A stretch of DNA of 64,000 nt from Cytobacillus solani (GCF_001420595.1 NZ_LJIX01000006.1:2713058-2777057), one strand, 5' to 3'; counted from the first letter of the stretch, positions 24,813-34,493 are shown. The notes: generated from the sequence alone by a model not told the origin. Numbers and translations: made by a program.

Positions 24813-25595
24813 TCATGAGCTATTGTCCAACTCTATTTTAAGCTCTTTTCGTAATTTTTCAATTGCCTTTTTTTGAAGTCTTGAAACATGCATTTGAGAA
24901 ATACCCAATTGCTCTCCTGTTTCTTTTTGGCTTTTATTCTCAATAAACGTGCAATGGATGATTTCCTTTTCTCTTTCTGTTAATACATGAAGTGCACTTT
25001 CAAGTAATAGTTTCCGATCCACTCTCTCAAAGCCTATATCTGACGATCCTACTACATCCAAGGTAGTTAATATGCTGCCCTCTCTCCCAGTTTCAATCGG
25101 CTGATCGACTGAAGCAGCTTGATAGCTTTTGCCCATTTCCATTGCTTCAAGTACTTCCTCTTCTGAAATACCAAGATAATAGGCGATTTCGTTAATCTTT
25201 GGTGATCGCTGATTTAGATTAGTGAGTTCGTCCACTATTGAATTTAATTTCGGCCAAATTTCTTTAATACGCCTCGGTACATGGACACTCCATGTCTTAT
25301 CCCTTAAATATCGCTTAATTTCTCCGATAACGGTAGGAAATAAATAAGATTCAAATGAGCTTCCCTTTTCTACGTCATATCTTCTTATCGCAGATAGTAG
25401 CCCCAACATCCCTACCTGTACGATATCTTCATGAAAATTTCTCCCTCTGGAATATTTTCTTGCGAGGCTTGCTACAAGTGCAGTATAATGTTCTATTAAT
25501 GTCGTTTGGGCTACTGAGTTTCCATTTTGAAACTCTAAAATTAGGCTCTCAATCTCTTCCTTAGACCGTCTTACCGATTGGGTTGATTGTGCCAT
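24813..25595 (-). CDS. sigB: General stress sigma factor SigB
   Basis: 260 aa from ATG 25595 (GGGAG eight bases upstream), against 262 in B. subtilis. Region 2 contains FHEDIVQVGMLGLLSAIRRY and EIKRYLRDKTWSVHVPRRIK; region 3 RSPKINEIAYYLGISEEEVL; region 4.2 the HTH LTEREKEIIHCTFIENKSQK, ETGEQLGISQMHVSRLQKKA. Directs the general stress regulon. Held by the anti-sigma factor RsbW, whose gene overlaps the 5' end by 35 bases. No rsbX follows. Confidence 0.96.
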   Translation of the reverse strand: MAQSTQSVRRSKEEIESLILEFQNGNSVAQTTLIEHYTALVASLARKYSRGRNFHEDIVQVGMLGLLSAIRRYDVEKGSSFESYLFPTVIGEIKRYLRDKTWSVHVPRRIKEIWPKLNSIVDELTNLNQRSPKINEIAYYLGISEEEVLEAMEMGKSYQAASVDQPIETGREGSILTTLDVVGSSDIGFERVDRKLLLESALHVLTEREKEIIHCTFIENKSQKETGEQLGISQMHVSRLQKKAIEKLRKELKIELDNSS

Positions 25596-26043
25596 AATTT
25601 TCACGCTCCCCATTTAGATACTTCATCATGTAGACCGTTACCCCTGAATGATTCATTACACGAACTTCATCCATGAGTGTTTCGATTAAATACAACCCTA
25701 ACCCTCCCACTGCAAGCTGATCCACAGTACTTGATTCGGTATATGGGCCTAGCTCTGCTTTAATCCGGTTAAAATTGAAGCTCCTTCCGCTATCGGCTAC
25801 CATCATTTCTAGCTTGTCCTTATAAATCCCAAATCCAATAACTACTTCTCCACCCTCATTATTATCATAAGCATGCTGAACACTATTCGTACATGCTTCA
25901 CTAACAGCAATCTTAAGATCCTCAACATCTTCATATGTAAATCCCATGCTGCTGGCTATTCCTGACAATGTTAGTCTAACGATCCCAATATTATCAGGCT
26001 TAGCTGGTAACTTCATTTCAATATAATCCATCACTTCCATCAT
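25561..26043 (-). CDS. rsbW: Anti-sigma-B factor and serine kinase RsbW
   Basis: 160 aa, the B. subtilis length. GHKL kinase fold with N-box EACTNSVQHAY, G1 box VADSGRSFN and G2 box AVGGLGLYLIETLMDEV. It sequesters SigB and phosphorylates RsbV. It overlaps rsbV by 4 bases (ATGA) and sigB by 35, so the three are translationally coupled. Confidence 0.95.
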   Translation of the reverse strand: MMEVMDYIEMKLPAKPDNIGIVRLTLSGIASSMGFTYEDVEDLKIAVSEACTNSVQHAYDNNEGGEVVIGFGIYKDKLEMMVADSGRSFNFNRIKAELGPYTESSTVDQLAVGGLGLYLIETLMDEVRVMNHSGVTVYMMKYLNGERENYGTINPIGKTV

Positions 26044-26372
26044 CGCCCTCCATCTTCAGAATTCACACAAATATCCATTATGTTTATTAAGCCTGTCATT
26101 TCGAAGAGTTTATAAAGTCTGTTAGATAACTCAATTAGCTTCAACTCTCCATTATTACTATTTAATCGCTTGAATAATCCGACAAATACACCGAGACCAG
26201 TACTATCTAAATAGGTGACTTCCTTTAGATTAATAGTCACGGTTGCGTTTTCCTTTTCAGACAAATGCCACAGTTCCTCTCTAAGCTTTGGAGCTGTAAA
26301 TGCATCGATTTCTCCTTCTACAAACACCAATACTTCCTTCTCTTTATATTGTTTATTGATGTTCATCTTCAT
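26040..26372 (-). CDS. rsbV: Anti-anti-sigma factor RsbV
   Basis: 110 aa STAS-domain protein. EGEIDAFTAPKLREEL and the phosphorylation loop VTYLDSTGLGVFVGLFKRL (the Ser of DSTG is the RsbW target). The unphosphorylated form binds RsbW and frees SigB. First gene of the operon, after AAGGTG and a sigma-B promoter. No RsbU/RsbP phosphatase is adjacent. Confidence 0.95.
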   Translation of the reverse strand: MKMNINKQYKEKEVLVFVEGEIDAFTAPKLREELWHLSEKENATVTINLKEVTYLDSTGLGVFVGLFKRLNSNNGELKLIELSNRLYKLFEMTGLINIMDICVNSEDGGR

Positions 26373-26403
26373 ATCATCACACCTTTTAAATATTTGTTTT
26401 TTT

Positions 26404-26429
26404 ATACCCTCGCCTATTAAAATTGAAAC
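26404..26429 (-). promoter_or_regulatory. Sigma-B promoter of rsbVW-sigB
   Basis: On the minus strand, GTTTCA (26424-26429), 14 bases, GGGTAT (26404-26409): autoregulation of the operon. Confidence 0.85.
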
Positions 26430-26499
26430 TCTTTTCTATTAAAAAATTTTAATACTATAAAATATTAGTATGTAGAGCAGACGAGAGATTTCAAGTTAG

Positions 26500-26533
26500 A
26501 AAGACTTGCACGTTTTATTGTGCAAGTCTTTTT
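26500..26533 (-). terminator. Terminator of the 77-aa gene
   Basis: AAAGACTTGCAC pairs with GTGCAAGTCTTT, with T/A runs; downstream of 26563. Confidence 0.85.
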
Positions 26534-26562
26534 ATTCTCACATTCATTCAAATGTTCAAATC

Positions 26563-26796
26563 CTATTTCGGTTGGGACACTTCCTCTTTATTTTCTAACT
26601 TTTCTTTTACGTTATCCTCGGAAGTGATATTTCCATATCGGATTCCGCTTTGCTCTTGCATATCTTTATCAGTGACATGTCCATATACTTGGCTGTCCTG
26701 TTTAAGATACTCGTCTTCTTGCTTTTTTGTACCAGTTTTATTCGTTTTATTTTCTTCTATCAACATATCTACAATATTAAGGTCATTCATATTCAT
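26563..26796 (-). CDS. Small acidic/charged hypothetical protein, 77 aa
   Basis: ATG 26796 with GGGAGG about eight bases upstream and its own terminator. A hydrophilic product rich in Glu, Lys, Asp, Asn and Gln (IVDMLIEENKTNKTGTKKQE), without membrane segments and probably disordered. Not recognised. Confidence 0.6.
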   Translation of the reverse strand: MNMNDLNIVDMLIEENKTNKTGTKKQEDEYLKQDSQVYGHVTDKDMQEQSGIRYGNITSEDNVKEKLENKEEVSQPK

Positions 26797-27024
26797 ATAC
26801 TTTTCCTCCCTTTAAGTAATGAATCGTTAACATTTCTAAATCATTTAAGTCTTCTTTTCTAGCAAATACATATTTCTATCACTCTCCATCTCCTAGATTT
26901 TGAGTCGGTCAGGTTACCTAATTTATAACCTTGCTAGTGTTTTACCACTAGAAGATACATACAAAACTCTCTACCTGGGAATTTAATCTGTTTGAAATAT
27001 TTGTAATCTAGTAAAAAGCCTTTG

Positions 27025-27975
27025 CTACTTAAAAAATGACCCCTTCTTTTTCCCTTTTAGCAGGTCTCCAGTCCATCCTTTTACTTTTAAATAAGCATAA
27101 AGAAGGAGAGTAGACGTAATAATTAAGATAATGGACAAAATATAACCGAATTTCCACTCTAGCTCTGGCATATGCTTAAAATTCATTCCCCATAATGCCC
27201 CTAATGCCATAATAGGAGTGAAAATCGTCGTTATAACAGTTAGCGTTTTCATAATTTCGTTCCCTCGATGTGAGGAAATAACTTCTTCAAGATTAATAAT
27301 CGAATCGATTTCCCGTTCGTATCCATCTAATAGTACCATCGCTCGCTCAATCCTCTTACATGTACAGGTTAAGATCTCCCCTTTCTTACTATCTTGAAAG
27401 TTCATTTCGTCGATAGCCATTTTCAATTCATTAATTGGAATGAATAAATTCTTCCAAATGAATAGTTCATGTCTGCATTTAAATACTCGTTCAAGAATTC
27501 CTGTTCCATTCCTTATTCGTATACTCCAAATAAGTTGTTTTAGCGCTTCTTCAAACTGATCAATCTCCACTAACATTTCATTCATCAGATCACCAAGAAA
27601 TAGTAAAAACCCATCAACTGCATTCTCTGTCAATTCTATTCTTTTATGAAAAGTTTCGAGATTGAATTGTTTTAGTATGTGGAAATCAAGATTGATCGTG
27701 ATCAAACGAGCAGACGTCAGATAAAAATGAAAGATTTTAAAGTCTTCCTCTACTTCAAAATTTTGTTTATAAATGAGTGAACCTTTCATCGCTTTTTCCC
27801 CATTCTTTAAGTAGTCCACTCGTATGCAATTCTTATTATTTTTGTCAACATCCTTCAGCCATGAGTCTATGGACTCGTCCTCTTCCATTTGTAATTGGGG
27901 ATTATCTATTTCAGTTTGTTTCACCTGAACCCATTTCCATTGATTTACACCGATATATTCCTGCAAGTAATCCAC
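27025..27975 (-). CDS. CorA-family divalent metal transporter
   Basis: 316 aa. A large N-terminal cytosolic domain ends in a long helix, then two C-terminal membrane helices (about 247-266 and 278-298). The selectivity signature sits between them as WGMNF (GALWGMNFKHMPELEW). Pentameric Mg2+/Co2+ channel family; the low overall conservation suggests the YfjQ-like bacillus branch. Monocistronic; no M-box riboswitch seen upstream. Confidence 0.85.
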   Translation of the reverse strand: MDYLQEYIGVNQWKWVQVKQTEIDNPQLQMEEDESIDSWLKDVDKNNKNCIRVDYLKNGEKAMKGSLIYKQNFEVEEDFKIFHFYLTSARLITINLDFHILKQFNLETFHKRIELTENAVDGFLLFLGDLMNEMLVEIDQFEEALKQLIWSIRIRNGTGILERVFKCRHELFIWKNLFIPINELKMAIDEMNFQDSKKGEILTCTCKRIERAMVLLDGYEREIDSIINLEEVISSHRGNEIMKTLTVITTIFTPIMALGALWGMNFKHMPELEWKFGYILSIILIITSTLLLYAYLKVKGWTGDLLKGKKKGSFFK

Positions 27976-28121
27976 CCCTTATCGTAACCTTTTATTATTC
28001 TTCCCCCTCCCTTCATTAAGCCAAACTTGAACCTGTATGTTTTAGTACAAATAATCATGGGTATTTAAAGGTTTATATTACTGTTGAGGCACGATTATTT
28101 GAGAATTCTATGAGGTGACCT

Positions 28122-28514
28122 ATGAATATATTATTTTTATTCATTTATCTAATTATTATCTTGGTTGTAATTGAAATATTTGTCATTTTATTTCGCTTAA
28201 CTGGGTTAAAAGTAGAAGTTTCTAGGTTTCAGGTTATTTCAATGATGACTGGAACAGGATTTACAACTGATGAATCCGAGCTTATTTTGGGTCATCCCGT
28301 TCGCCGTAAATTAGCCACCTTTCTTATATTATTCGGAGCCTTTTCTCTTGCTGTAATCATTTCATCCATAAGTCAATTCCTAGCACAGGATATACGAATG
28401 ACAGAAATTATAACGATAGCTGGAACAGTCATTTTTATTTTTTGTTTGTTGAAGCTTTCAGCCATTCAAAAGATATTAACTAAGTTTTTAAATAAAGAAT
28501 TGAAGAAAAAATAA
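28122..28514 (+). CDS. Membrane protein related to TrkA-C-type transport proteins, short form
   Basis: 130 aa with three hydrophobic helices (about 2-24, 65-88, 98-115). The loop GLKVEVSRFQVISMMTGTGF, TTDESELILGHPVRR is one I associate with longer bacillus membrane proteins that end in a TrkA-C regulatory domain. Here the protein stops after the third helix, so the TrkA-C part is absent. It may be a natural short form or a truncation. GAGGTGACCT precedes the ATG. Confidence 0.55.
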   Translation: MNILFLFIYLIIILVVIEIFVILFRLTGLKVEVSRFQVISMMTGTGFTTDESELILGHPVRRKLATFLILFGAFSLAVIISSISQFLAQDIRMTEIITIAGTVIFIFCLLKLSAIQKILTKFLNKELKKK

Positions 28515-28557
28515 ATGTCATATTTCAAACCTGACGGAAGAAATCACTATTTTTCTA

Positions 28558-28583
28558 CAAAGAAAAAAGCCCCATTTTGAGGC
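28558..28583 (-). terminator. Terminator of the CorC-like gene
   Basis: The minus strand reads AGCCTCAAAATGGGGCTTTTTT, written here as AGCCTC-AAAAT-GGGGCT plus T-run, overlapping the stop of the CorC-like gene. Confidence 0.7.
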
Positions 28584-29885
28584 TTAACTCTTTTTTACAT
28601 CCAAAAAGGAGATGTGATAGCCATCTACTTCCTTAATTGTAAATACATATCCCTCTTCTTCCACTACTGCCCCTTCACTTATTTTGGCAGTAGTATTTTG
28701 TGTGAGGAACCAGCCGCCAATCGTATCTACTTCTTCATAAGATAAATGAATTTGAAGCAATTGGTTAACTGCACTAATTAAGACCTTACCATCCAAAATA
28801 TAATGAGAATCTGAAATTTTACGAATATCCGGGACCTCATCTGTATCAAATTCATCCCTTACATCGCCAACAATCTCTTCAATAATATCTTCAACCGTTA
28901 CTAATCCAGAAGTACCGCCATATTCATCTATCAAAATCGCCATATGGGTTCCTTCCTTTTGCATTTTTATTAGTAAGTCATGAATGGGAATGGATTCAAT
29001 AACCTGACCGATCGGCTGTATAAAAGTTTTGATATTCCAATCTTGATCAGAACCTTTTTTCAGGAATGTAGCGGTTAAGAGCATTTTAATGTTTATCATA
29101 CCAATGATATGATCTTTATCTTCTTCAACAACTGGATAACGAGTATAGCTTTCTGTCTTTAATTTCTGAACAATCTCTTGTATTGAATCATGAACCGATA
29201 TACAGCTCATTTCCGTACGCGGAACCATTATTTCTTTAGCAATACGTTCGTCAAACTCAAAAATATTGTTCACATATGTCCATTCATTGTGATTAATTTC
29301 CCCACTTTTATAGCTTTCTGCTAGGAGAATTCTCAGTTCTTCCTCAGAATGCGCTAATTCATGTTCAGAAGCAGGCTTTACTCCGAATAGACCAACAAGT
29401 AATCGTGCTGAGCTGTTTAATAGCCATATAAACGGATACATTATCTTATAAAAAATGATGATTGGTTTTGCGAAGAGCAGTGTAATTTCTTCCGCTTTTT
29501 GAATGGCAATTGATTTAGGAGCTAACTCTCCTATAACAACATGGATAAATGTGACCAAAACAAATGAGAGAAGGAAGGAAATAAAATGGGTAATCGTTTC
29601 GCTCATTTGGAATGCCGCTAATAAAGGATGAAAAAGCTTTTCCACCGTAGGTTCTCCCAACCAGCCTAGTCCTAAGGCTGTCACCGTAATCCCTAGTTGA
29701 CAAGCGGATAGGTATTCATCTAAGCGGGTAACTACTTTTCTAGCAGAAAAAGCACCCTTTTTCCCTTCAGCCATCAATTGTTCAATTCTTGATCTCCGTA
29801 CCTTAACAATGGCAAATTCAACTGCTACGAAAAAGGCAGTTAATGCTATTAATAGAATAATCAACAATACATTAAATAAAAGCAA
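28584..29885 (-). CDS. CNNM/CorC-type protein (DUF21, CBS pair, CorC/HlyC domain)
   Basis: 433 aa from TTG 29885, chosen because AAGGGGG sits eight bases upstream. The in-frame ATG at 29921 has no site and overlaps a hairpin. DUF21 membrane domain (about 1-185, four hydrophobic segments, [16 protein letters not shown]), a Bateman pair of CBS domains (MVPRTEMSC ... [18 protein letters not shown] and [20 protein letters not shown]), and a C-terminal CorC/HlyC domain. Related to magnesium exporters such as YhdP/MpfA and to YugS/YqhB of B. subtilis. Follows the MscS-like gene on the same strand. Confidence 0.9.
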   Translation of the reverse strand: MLLFNVLLIILLIALTAFFVAVEFAIVKVRRSRIEQLMAEGKKGAFSARKVVTRLDEYLSACQLGITVTALGLGWLGEPTVEKLFHPLLAAFQMSETITHFISFLLSFVLVTFIHVVIGELAPKSIAIQKAEEITLLFAKPIIIFYKIMYPFIWLLNSSARLLVGLFGVKPASEHELAHSEEELRILLAESYKSGEINHNEWTYVNNIFEFDERIAKEIMVPRTEMSCISVHDSIQEIVQKLKTESYTRYPVVEEDKDHIIGMINIKMLLTATFLKKGSDQDWNIKTFIQPIGQVIESIPIHDLLIKMQKEGTHMAILIDEYGGTSGLVTVEDIIEEIVGDVRDEFDTDEVPDIRKISDSHYILDGKVLISAVNQLLQIHLSYEEVDTIGGWFLTQNTTAKISEGAVVEEEGYVFTIKEVDGYHISFLDVKKS

Positions 29886-29920
29886 TGTGACTACCCCCTT
29901 TAATCCATTTCTATCAAACA

Positions 29921-29959
29921 TTTACAATCCGAAATCGTGAATAGATTTCGGATTGTAAA
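29921..29959 (-). terminator. Terminator hairpin between MscS-like and CorC-like genes
   Basis: TTTACAATCCGAAATC pairs perfectly with GATTTCGGATTGTAAA around a 7-base loop, just after the MscS-like stop. No long T-run, so termination may be partial. Confidence 0.65.
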
Positions 29960-29968
29960 CGTTCAAAC

Positions 29969-31477
29969 TTAAAGTTCCTCTGTTTTCTCTTCTAACTTCT
30001 CATCTAATTTCCCTAAATATTTTGCAGCAAACGATTTTCCTCCTAACCCAAACGCTAGGCCAAATGCTAATGCCAAACTGCCAAGAATCAGAATAAAGGC
30101 AGCATTTACAATCGAATGAGCAACACCTAGCTGGTCTAATGCCATGAATAGGGTCATCGCAAAGATAGAATACTTTGCAACAGCTGCGAGTGTACGGGAA
30201 TATTTTAGTTTTAATAGATTTTGTAGGATACGCTCTACTAAATGCCCTGCATATAATCCAATTCCTAAGATTAATATGGCAGTGAACAGCATTGGCAAAT
30301 AGGCAATGATACCTGATGCAATATTGACTAAAAAGTCTAAATGGACAACTTGTAATGCTTCAGCAATAAATAAGAAAACAACTACTATTTTTGCTAGTAA
30401 TCCTACTAACTGTGACAAGGAATTCTTTGATTGCTGCGGTGTTAGTGCCCCGATCCCTATCTGGTGAAATACTTGATCAAATTTTAAACGCCACAGCATC
30501 TGCACGACCATTTTTTCAACCCATTTTCCTAGCCACATACCAATTAATATGAAGATTACAGCTACTAGTAAATTCGGAATCATCGTTAATACATCATGCA
30601 GCATCGCAATGGCAGGCTCAGAAATACCTTTTAGTTCTAATTTTTCTAATGCTGTAATGATTGTCGGTATTAAAATGAATATATACGCAATATTCCCAAG
30701 GATGCTTGAAAAATTGGTTCCTCCTGCACTTTTGATTATACCCATTCGCTGCCCGATACGATCTGTTCCAATACTGCTTAAAAAGTTCGTTAATAAATCT
30801 CGAACAAATTTTGCTACTAGCCAACCGATTAACACAATGATTGTGGCCGCAAATAACTTAGGGAGAAAAGCAAGAATCGTAGACAACATTTTTGAAAATG
30901 GTTCAGAAATGCCTTCCATTTGCAAAGCCCCAAGTACCCCAGGTAAAAATAAAAAAATGATAAAATAAAAGATTGCCTTTGCCAAACTATTCACTTTGCT
31001 CGCAGCATCTTGTTCACTCTTTGCCATTTTCCAATTGACTAGGCGACGATTGATATGACTTAATTTTGCACCCTTTTCAATGAATATGCGTACGAGGTAT
31101 GCGATGATCCAAGCAAATAGCAGAATAAGAGCAGCTTTTAATAGATTGGGAATAGCCGAAGTTAATGTTGAAACCATACTCACGAGTGGTGTTGCGATCA
31201 GGCTCAAATTAAGCATATTAAAAAAGATAATCCACACAAAGACGAATAAAATATAGAAAACTATTTTTCCAATAATCACTTCTGATGGGTATTTTCGATT
31301 ACCTACATTTGAAAATAAACGATTATCTAAACTTGTTTTCTTTAATGACCCTTCCACTGCTTTTCCAATTCCTTTAGACACGAAATAGCCAATTAATAAA
31401 ACGAGAAGTGCTAATAATAGATTCGGAATCAGATCAGTATATCTATACCATCCAGCCGTAATTTCTTCTACTTTCAT
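29969..31477 (-). CDS. MscS-like protein with repeated conserved TM-helix domains
   Basis: 502 aa from ATG 31477 (GGGAG nine bases upstream). About eleven membrane helices arranged as repeats of the conserved TM-helix module: each copy has a P-N/M-LL/FxAxxIL-hG pattern, for example LIPNLLLALLVLLIGYFVSK, AIPNLLKAALILLFAW, FLPKLFAATIIVLIGWLVAK, MIPNLLVAVIFILIGMWLGK, YLPMLFTAILILGIG. Annotated as a mechanosensitive channel in related bacteria; the channel beta-domain is not evident, so gating function is uncertain. Membrane located. Confidence 0.8.
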   Translation of the reverse strand: MKVEEITAGWYRYTDLIPNLLLALLVLLIGYFVSKGIGKAVEGSLKKTSLDNRLFSNVGNRKYPSEVIIGKIVFYILFVFVWIIFFNMLNLSLIATPLVSMVSTLTSAIPNLLKAALILLFAWIIAYLVRIFIEKGAKLSHINRRLVNWKMAKSEQDAASKVNSLAKAIFYFIIFLFLPGVLGALQMEGISEPFSKMLSTILAFLPKLFAATIIVLIGWLVAKFVRDLLTNFLSSIGTDRIGQRMGIIKSAGGTNFSSILGNIAYIFILIPTIITALEKLELKGISEPAIAMLHDVLTMIPNLLVAVIFILIGMWLGKWVEKMVVQMLWRLKFDQVFHQIGIGALTPQQSKNSLSQLVGLLAKIVVVFLFIAEALQVVHLDFLVNIASGIIAYLPMLFTAILILGIGLYAGHLVERILQNLLKLKYSRTLAAVAKYSIFAMTLFMALDQLGVAHSIVNAAFILILGSLALAFGLAFGLGGKSFAAKYLGKLDEKLEEKTEEL

Positions 31478-31641
31478 AAACATCTCTCCCTTTTTCAAAT
31501 TGAATTGGTAGGTCGGATTATGTAATACCCTGTCCATTTATTTCAAAACATTGGAATTCTCACTCGAAAATACCATGTTTCATCTTGTTTGGTGCTGGGA
31601 ATACAATCAACAGTTCGATTAATAGAAGGAGGAGTTTAGAA

Positions 31642-31947
31642 ATGAATAGGAAAACATTCTTAACAGGCGGATTAGCTGCACTTCTTATATTAGGAGGGCT
31701 AACAGGATGTGGAGATGGTGTTGATCAGGATAATGGCATCAGTGATGGAGAGCAAAAAGATGCAGTAGATAACGATACAGAACAGGATGCAAAGGATGCT
31801 ATGCAAGAAGCAAAGGAAAATATGGCTGAAGCGAAAAAAAATATTGAAGAAACATTAAAGGAAAAGGGAGTTGGAGATGGCGTGGATCAAGATAATGGCA
31901 TCGATGATGGAGAAAAGAAAGACGAATTAGATAATAAAGAGGAATAG
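31642..31947 (+). CDS. Acidic lipoprotein with an internal duplicated segment
   Basis: 101 aa from ATG 31642 (AGGAGG upstream). Lipobox LTGC with Cys at residue 23. The mature part is very acidic: GDGVDQDNGISDGEQKD, an Ala/Glu/Lys-rich helical linker (KDAMQEAKENMAEAKKNIEE), then a near copy GDGVDQDNGIDDGEKKD. The two copies are 162 bp apart and similar at DNA level. Function unknown; Asp clusters could bind cations. Surface anchored. Confidence 0.7.
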   Translation: MNRKTFLTGGLAALLILGGLTGCGDGVDQDNGISDGEQKDAVDNDTEQDAKDAMQEAKENMAEAKKNIEETLKEKGVGDGVDQDNGIDDGEKKDELDNKEE

Positions 31948-31976
31948 AATAAAAATTTATGCAACATTTTATATAC

Positions 31977-32020
31977 AAAAAGAACGTTCCTATTAACCAA
32001 CAAAAGGAGCGTTCTTTTTA
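31977..32020 (+). terminator. Terminator of the acidic lipoprotein gene
   Basis: AAAAAGAACG pairs with CGTTCTTTTT across a long loop, followed by TATATG. Confidence 0.65.
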
Positions 32021-32034
32021 TATGTTTGATAAGT

Positions 32035-32718
32035 TTATTGAACCTCAGGCTCTGGATAATTATATCCCTTTGTATCGACCTTCACCGTTTTCATCTTTTG
32101 TTCCTTTAATGGCAGATCTGCCCCGTTCCTTTCCGCAGAAACAATGGAGTCCACTACCTCCATACCTTCTATCACCTTGCCAAAAGCAGCATATTGCCCA
32201 TCAAGTTGAGAGGATTCGTTAACCATAATAAAAAATTGGGACCCTGCCGAATTTGGATCATTCGTCCGTGCCATTGATAGGACCCCACGTTCATGCTTTA
32301 AATTATTTTCAAACCCATTTGCTGCAAATTCGCCAAAAATTGAATAATCCGGACCGCCTGTCCCATTTCCTGCCGGATCCCCGCCTTGAATCATAAAATC
32401 CGGGATGACTCGATGGAAAATTAATCCATCATAAAAACCTTTGTTTATTAAAGTAACAAAATTTGCTACTGTATTCGGTGCAATGTCCGGATATAATTCA
32501 AGCTTAATCTCATCATTATTTTCCATCGTAATCGTAACAACAGGATTTTCAGTTACATCGGACGGATATCCTGATTTTTCTCTTGCTTGGTTTTCTGATT
32601 TTCCACCGCTGCTATCTTTTGAAGTCCCATTATCTGCTTGTGTTCCACATCCAGCCAGGCTGAATAGAACCAGCAATGCTGAAAAAATGAAAGCTAAAGA
32701 TCTATGTCTCAATAACAT
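32035..32718 (-). CDS. Cyclophilin-type peptidyl-prolyl isomerase, lipoprotein
   Basis: 227 aa. Lipobox SLAGC (Cys 24), a Ser/Gly/Lys-rich linker (about 25-55), then a cyclophilin domain with FHRVIPDFMIQGGDP (catalytic Arg, Phe), GVLSMAR, SAGSQFFIMV and AAFGKVIEGMEVVDSI. Acts outside the membrane in folding of secreted proteins. B. subtilis PpiB is cytosolic, so this is a different, surface-anchored cyclophilin. Monocistronic. Confidence 0.92.
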   Translation of the reverse strand: MLLRHRSLAFIFSALLVLFSLAGCGTQADNGTSKDSSGGKSENQAREKSGYPSDVTENPVVTITMENNDEIKLELYPDIAPNTVANFVTLINKGFYDGLIFHRVIPDFMIQGGDPAGNGTGGPDYSIFGEFAANGFENNLKHERGVLSMARTNDPNSAGSQFFIMVNESSQLDGQYAAFGKVIEGMEVVDSIVSAERNGADLPLKEQKMKTVKVDTKGYNYPEPEVQ

Positions 32719-32968
32719 ATTCTACATAATCCTCCTCATGAAATGAATATTCTAGTAAGACGAATGGCACTATTATAGCATTTATGGTTCATTTGGAAAA
32801 TGCTGATATCTATAAGAAAATTCATTTTCTTGAATTAAATTTAAGATTGTAACACTTTTGTGAATTTCTTCCTTCATACACTAGCACCCCCTTTCACCAA
32901 AGCCCAAATGTACGCATACCCTACTTTACAAGTAGTTATCATGTAATTCATCTTGAAGGGAGTGTTAC

Positions 32969-34405
32969 TTGCGTATGGATTTAACAGCCGCTCATTGGAT
33001 GTATTTGATTGGAACATGTATCATCATTATCACGATGTTATTTAGGCAAAATGTTGTTGTCCCTTCCATTATTGTCACCTTTTTAGTTGGCTGGATTTTT
33101 ACTGGTTCATTTACAGCTGGGCTGCAAACGATATTTAATGGCAGCTTGGTAGCGGCTGGCGAGTTGTTTAATATTTTCCTCATAATTGCCATTATGACCG
33201 CCTTGCTGCATTCTTTGAAATCAATAGGGGCTGATCAGCAAATGATTACACCATTTCAGAAGGTCATGAAAAATGGGCATATTTCATACTGGGTGATTAT
33301 TTTTGTCACGTATGCCATTTCTCTGTTCTTTTGGCCGACGCCTGCTGTCCCACTTGTCGGAGCTTTGCTTATACCAGTAGCTGTTCGGTCAGGACTGCCG
33401 CCAATTGGCGCGGCTATTGCCATTTCACTGGCTGGGCAAGGTATGGCCTTATCGTCAGATTATGTCATTCAAATTGCTCCAACCTTAACAGCCACAGCTG
33501 CGGGAATAGATGTTGGCCCAGTAGCTGACCGTGCTTTTGTATTGTCAATCATCACTGGTGCCGCAGCTATTATTATCGCTTACTTCATGCTAAAAAAGGA
33601 CATTTTAAAGCCTTCTAGCAAACACCTTACTGCTTGGGAAAATAGTGGTCAAATCAATGAAGACCTTCAGGACGAAGCAGGGAATAATCAAGGAAGGAAA
33701 AGAAAATACAGTCTCCTCTTCGCTATCCTTGTTCCTGTAACATTTTTAATCATCGTAGTCTATATGGCTCTCGCAAAATTCTCTGATGCAATTCCTGTCA
33801 TCGAAGGAGGAACAGGGGCCGCTTTAATAGGTGGTGCTTCGGCAATCCTCCTTATTGTGACTTCTACCTTCCGAAGTGTCCGATCTTCACTGAATAATGT
33901 TAGCGATCATCTCGTGAAGGGGTTTGTATTTGCCTTTAAAGCAATGGGACCTGTCATCCCTATTGCAGGGTTCTTTTTTATAGGTAGTGGGGACTTATCT
34001 GCAAAGATTTTAAACACTGGTACTGAAGAAGCACCATCCTTCTTATTCGACTTAGTCGTGGCTGGTCAGCAATACATTCCAGAAAGCTCCTTTATTGCAG
34101 GGTTTGGCATCCTTTTAATTGGTGCCATTACTGGCTTAGATGGTTCAGGTTTTTCCGGCTTGCCATTAGTAGGCTCATTATCAGGGGCATTAGGGGATAG
34201 TGTTGGAGTGGATGCTGCTACATTATCAGCTATTGGACAAATGGGCTCCGTATGGGTTGGCGGCGGTACATTAATCGCCTGGTCCTCTCTTGTTGCTGTG
34301 GCAGGGTTTGCAAAAGTGCCAGTAATGGAGCTTGTTCGGAAGAGCTTCTTGCCAGTTATTATTGGGTTGATCCTATCCACGTTTGTTGGGTTGATGATAT
34401 TTTAG
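32969..34405 (+). CDS. Multi-spanning transporter, ion-transporter superfamily
   Basis: 478 aa, twelve or so hydrophobic helices. Polar membrane motifs FFWPTPAVPLVGALLIPVAV, GQGMALSSDYVIQIAPTL, GLDGSGFSGLPLVGSLSGAL and GTLIAWSSLVAVAGFA are typical of anion/dicarboxylate or Na+-coupled carriers with re-entrant loops. I cannot name the family with certainty. It faces the aldehyde dehydrogenase/aminotransferase operon, so it may carry the amine or acid handled there. Preceded by GAAGGGAG. Confidence 0.6.
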   Translation: MRMDLTAAHWMYLIGTCIIIITMLFRQNVVVPSIIVTFLVGWIFTGSFTAGLQTIFNGSLVAAGELFNIFLIIAIMTALLHSLKSIGADQQMITPFQKVMKNGHISYWVIIFVTYAISLFFWPTPAVPLVGALLIPVAVRSGLPPIGAAIAISLAGQGMALSSDYVIQIAPTLTATAAGIDVGPVADRAFVLSIITGAAAIIIAYFMLKKDILKPSSKHLTAWENSGQINEDLQDEAGNNQGRKRKYSLLFAILVPVTFLIIVVYMALAKFSDAIPVIEGGTGAALIGGASAILLIVTSTFRSVRSSLNNVSDHLVKGFVFAFKAMGPVIPIAGFFFIGSGDLSAKILNTGTEEAPSFLFDLVVAGQQYIPESSFIAGFGILLIGAITGLDGSGFSGLPLVGSLSGALGDSVGVDAATLSAIGQMGSVWVGGGTLIAWSSLVAVAGFAKVPVMELVRKSFLPVIIGLILSTFVGLMIF

Positions 34406-34493
34406 CTTGCAATATATTTACGAAGCATAGAATTAGGAGATAGAGGTAGAAAATGCAGATAAATAGATTATTAGTTTTAATATGATTTGAATT

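Noticed and set aside
29886-29921. ATG 29921 as start of the CorC-like gene
   Set aside because: It overlaps the terminator hairpin and has no ribosome binding site; TTG 29885 has AAGGGGG eight bases upstream.
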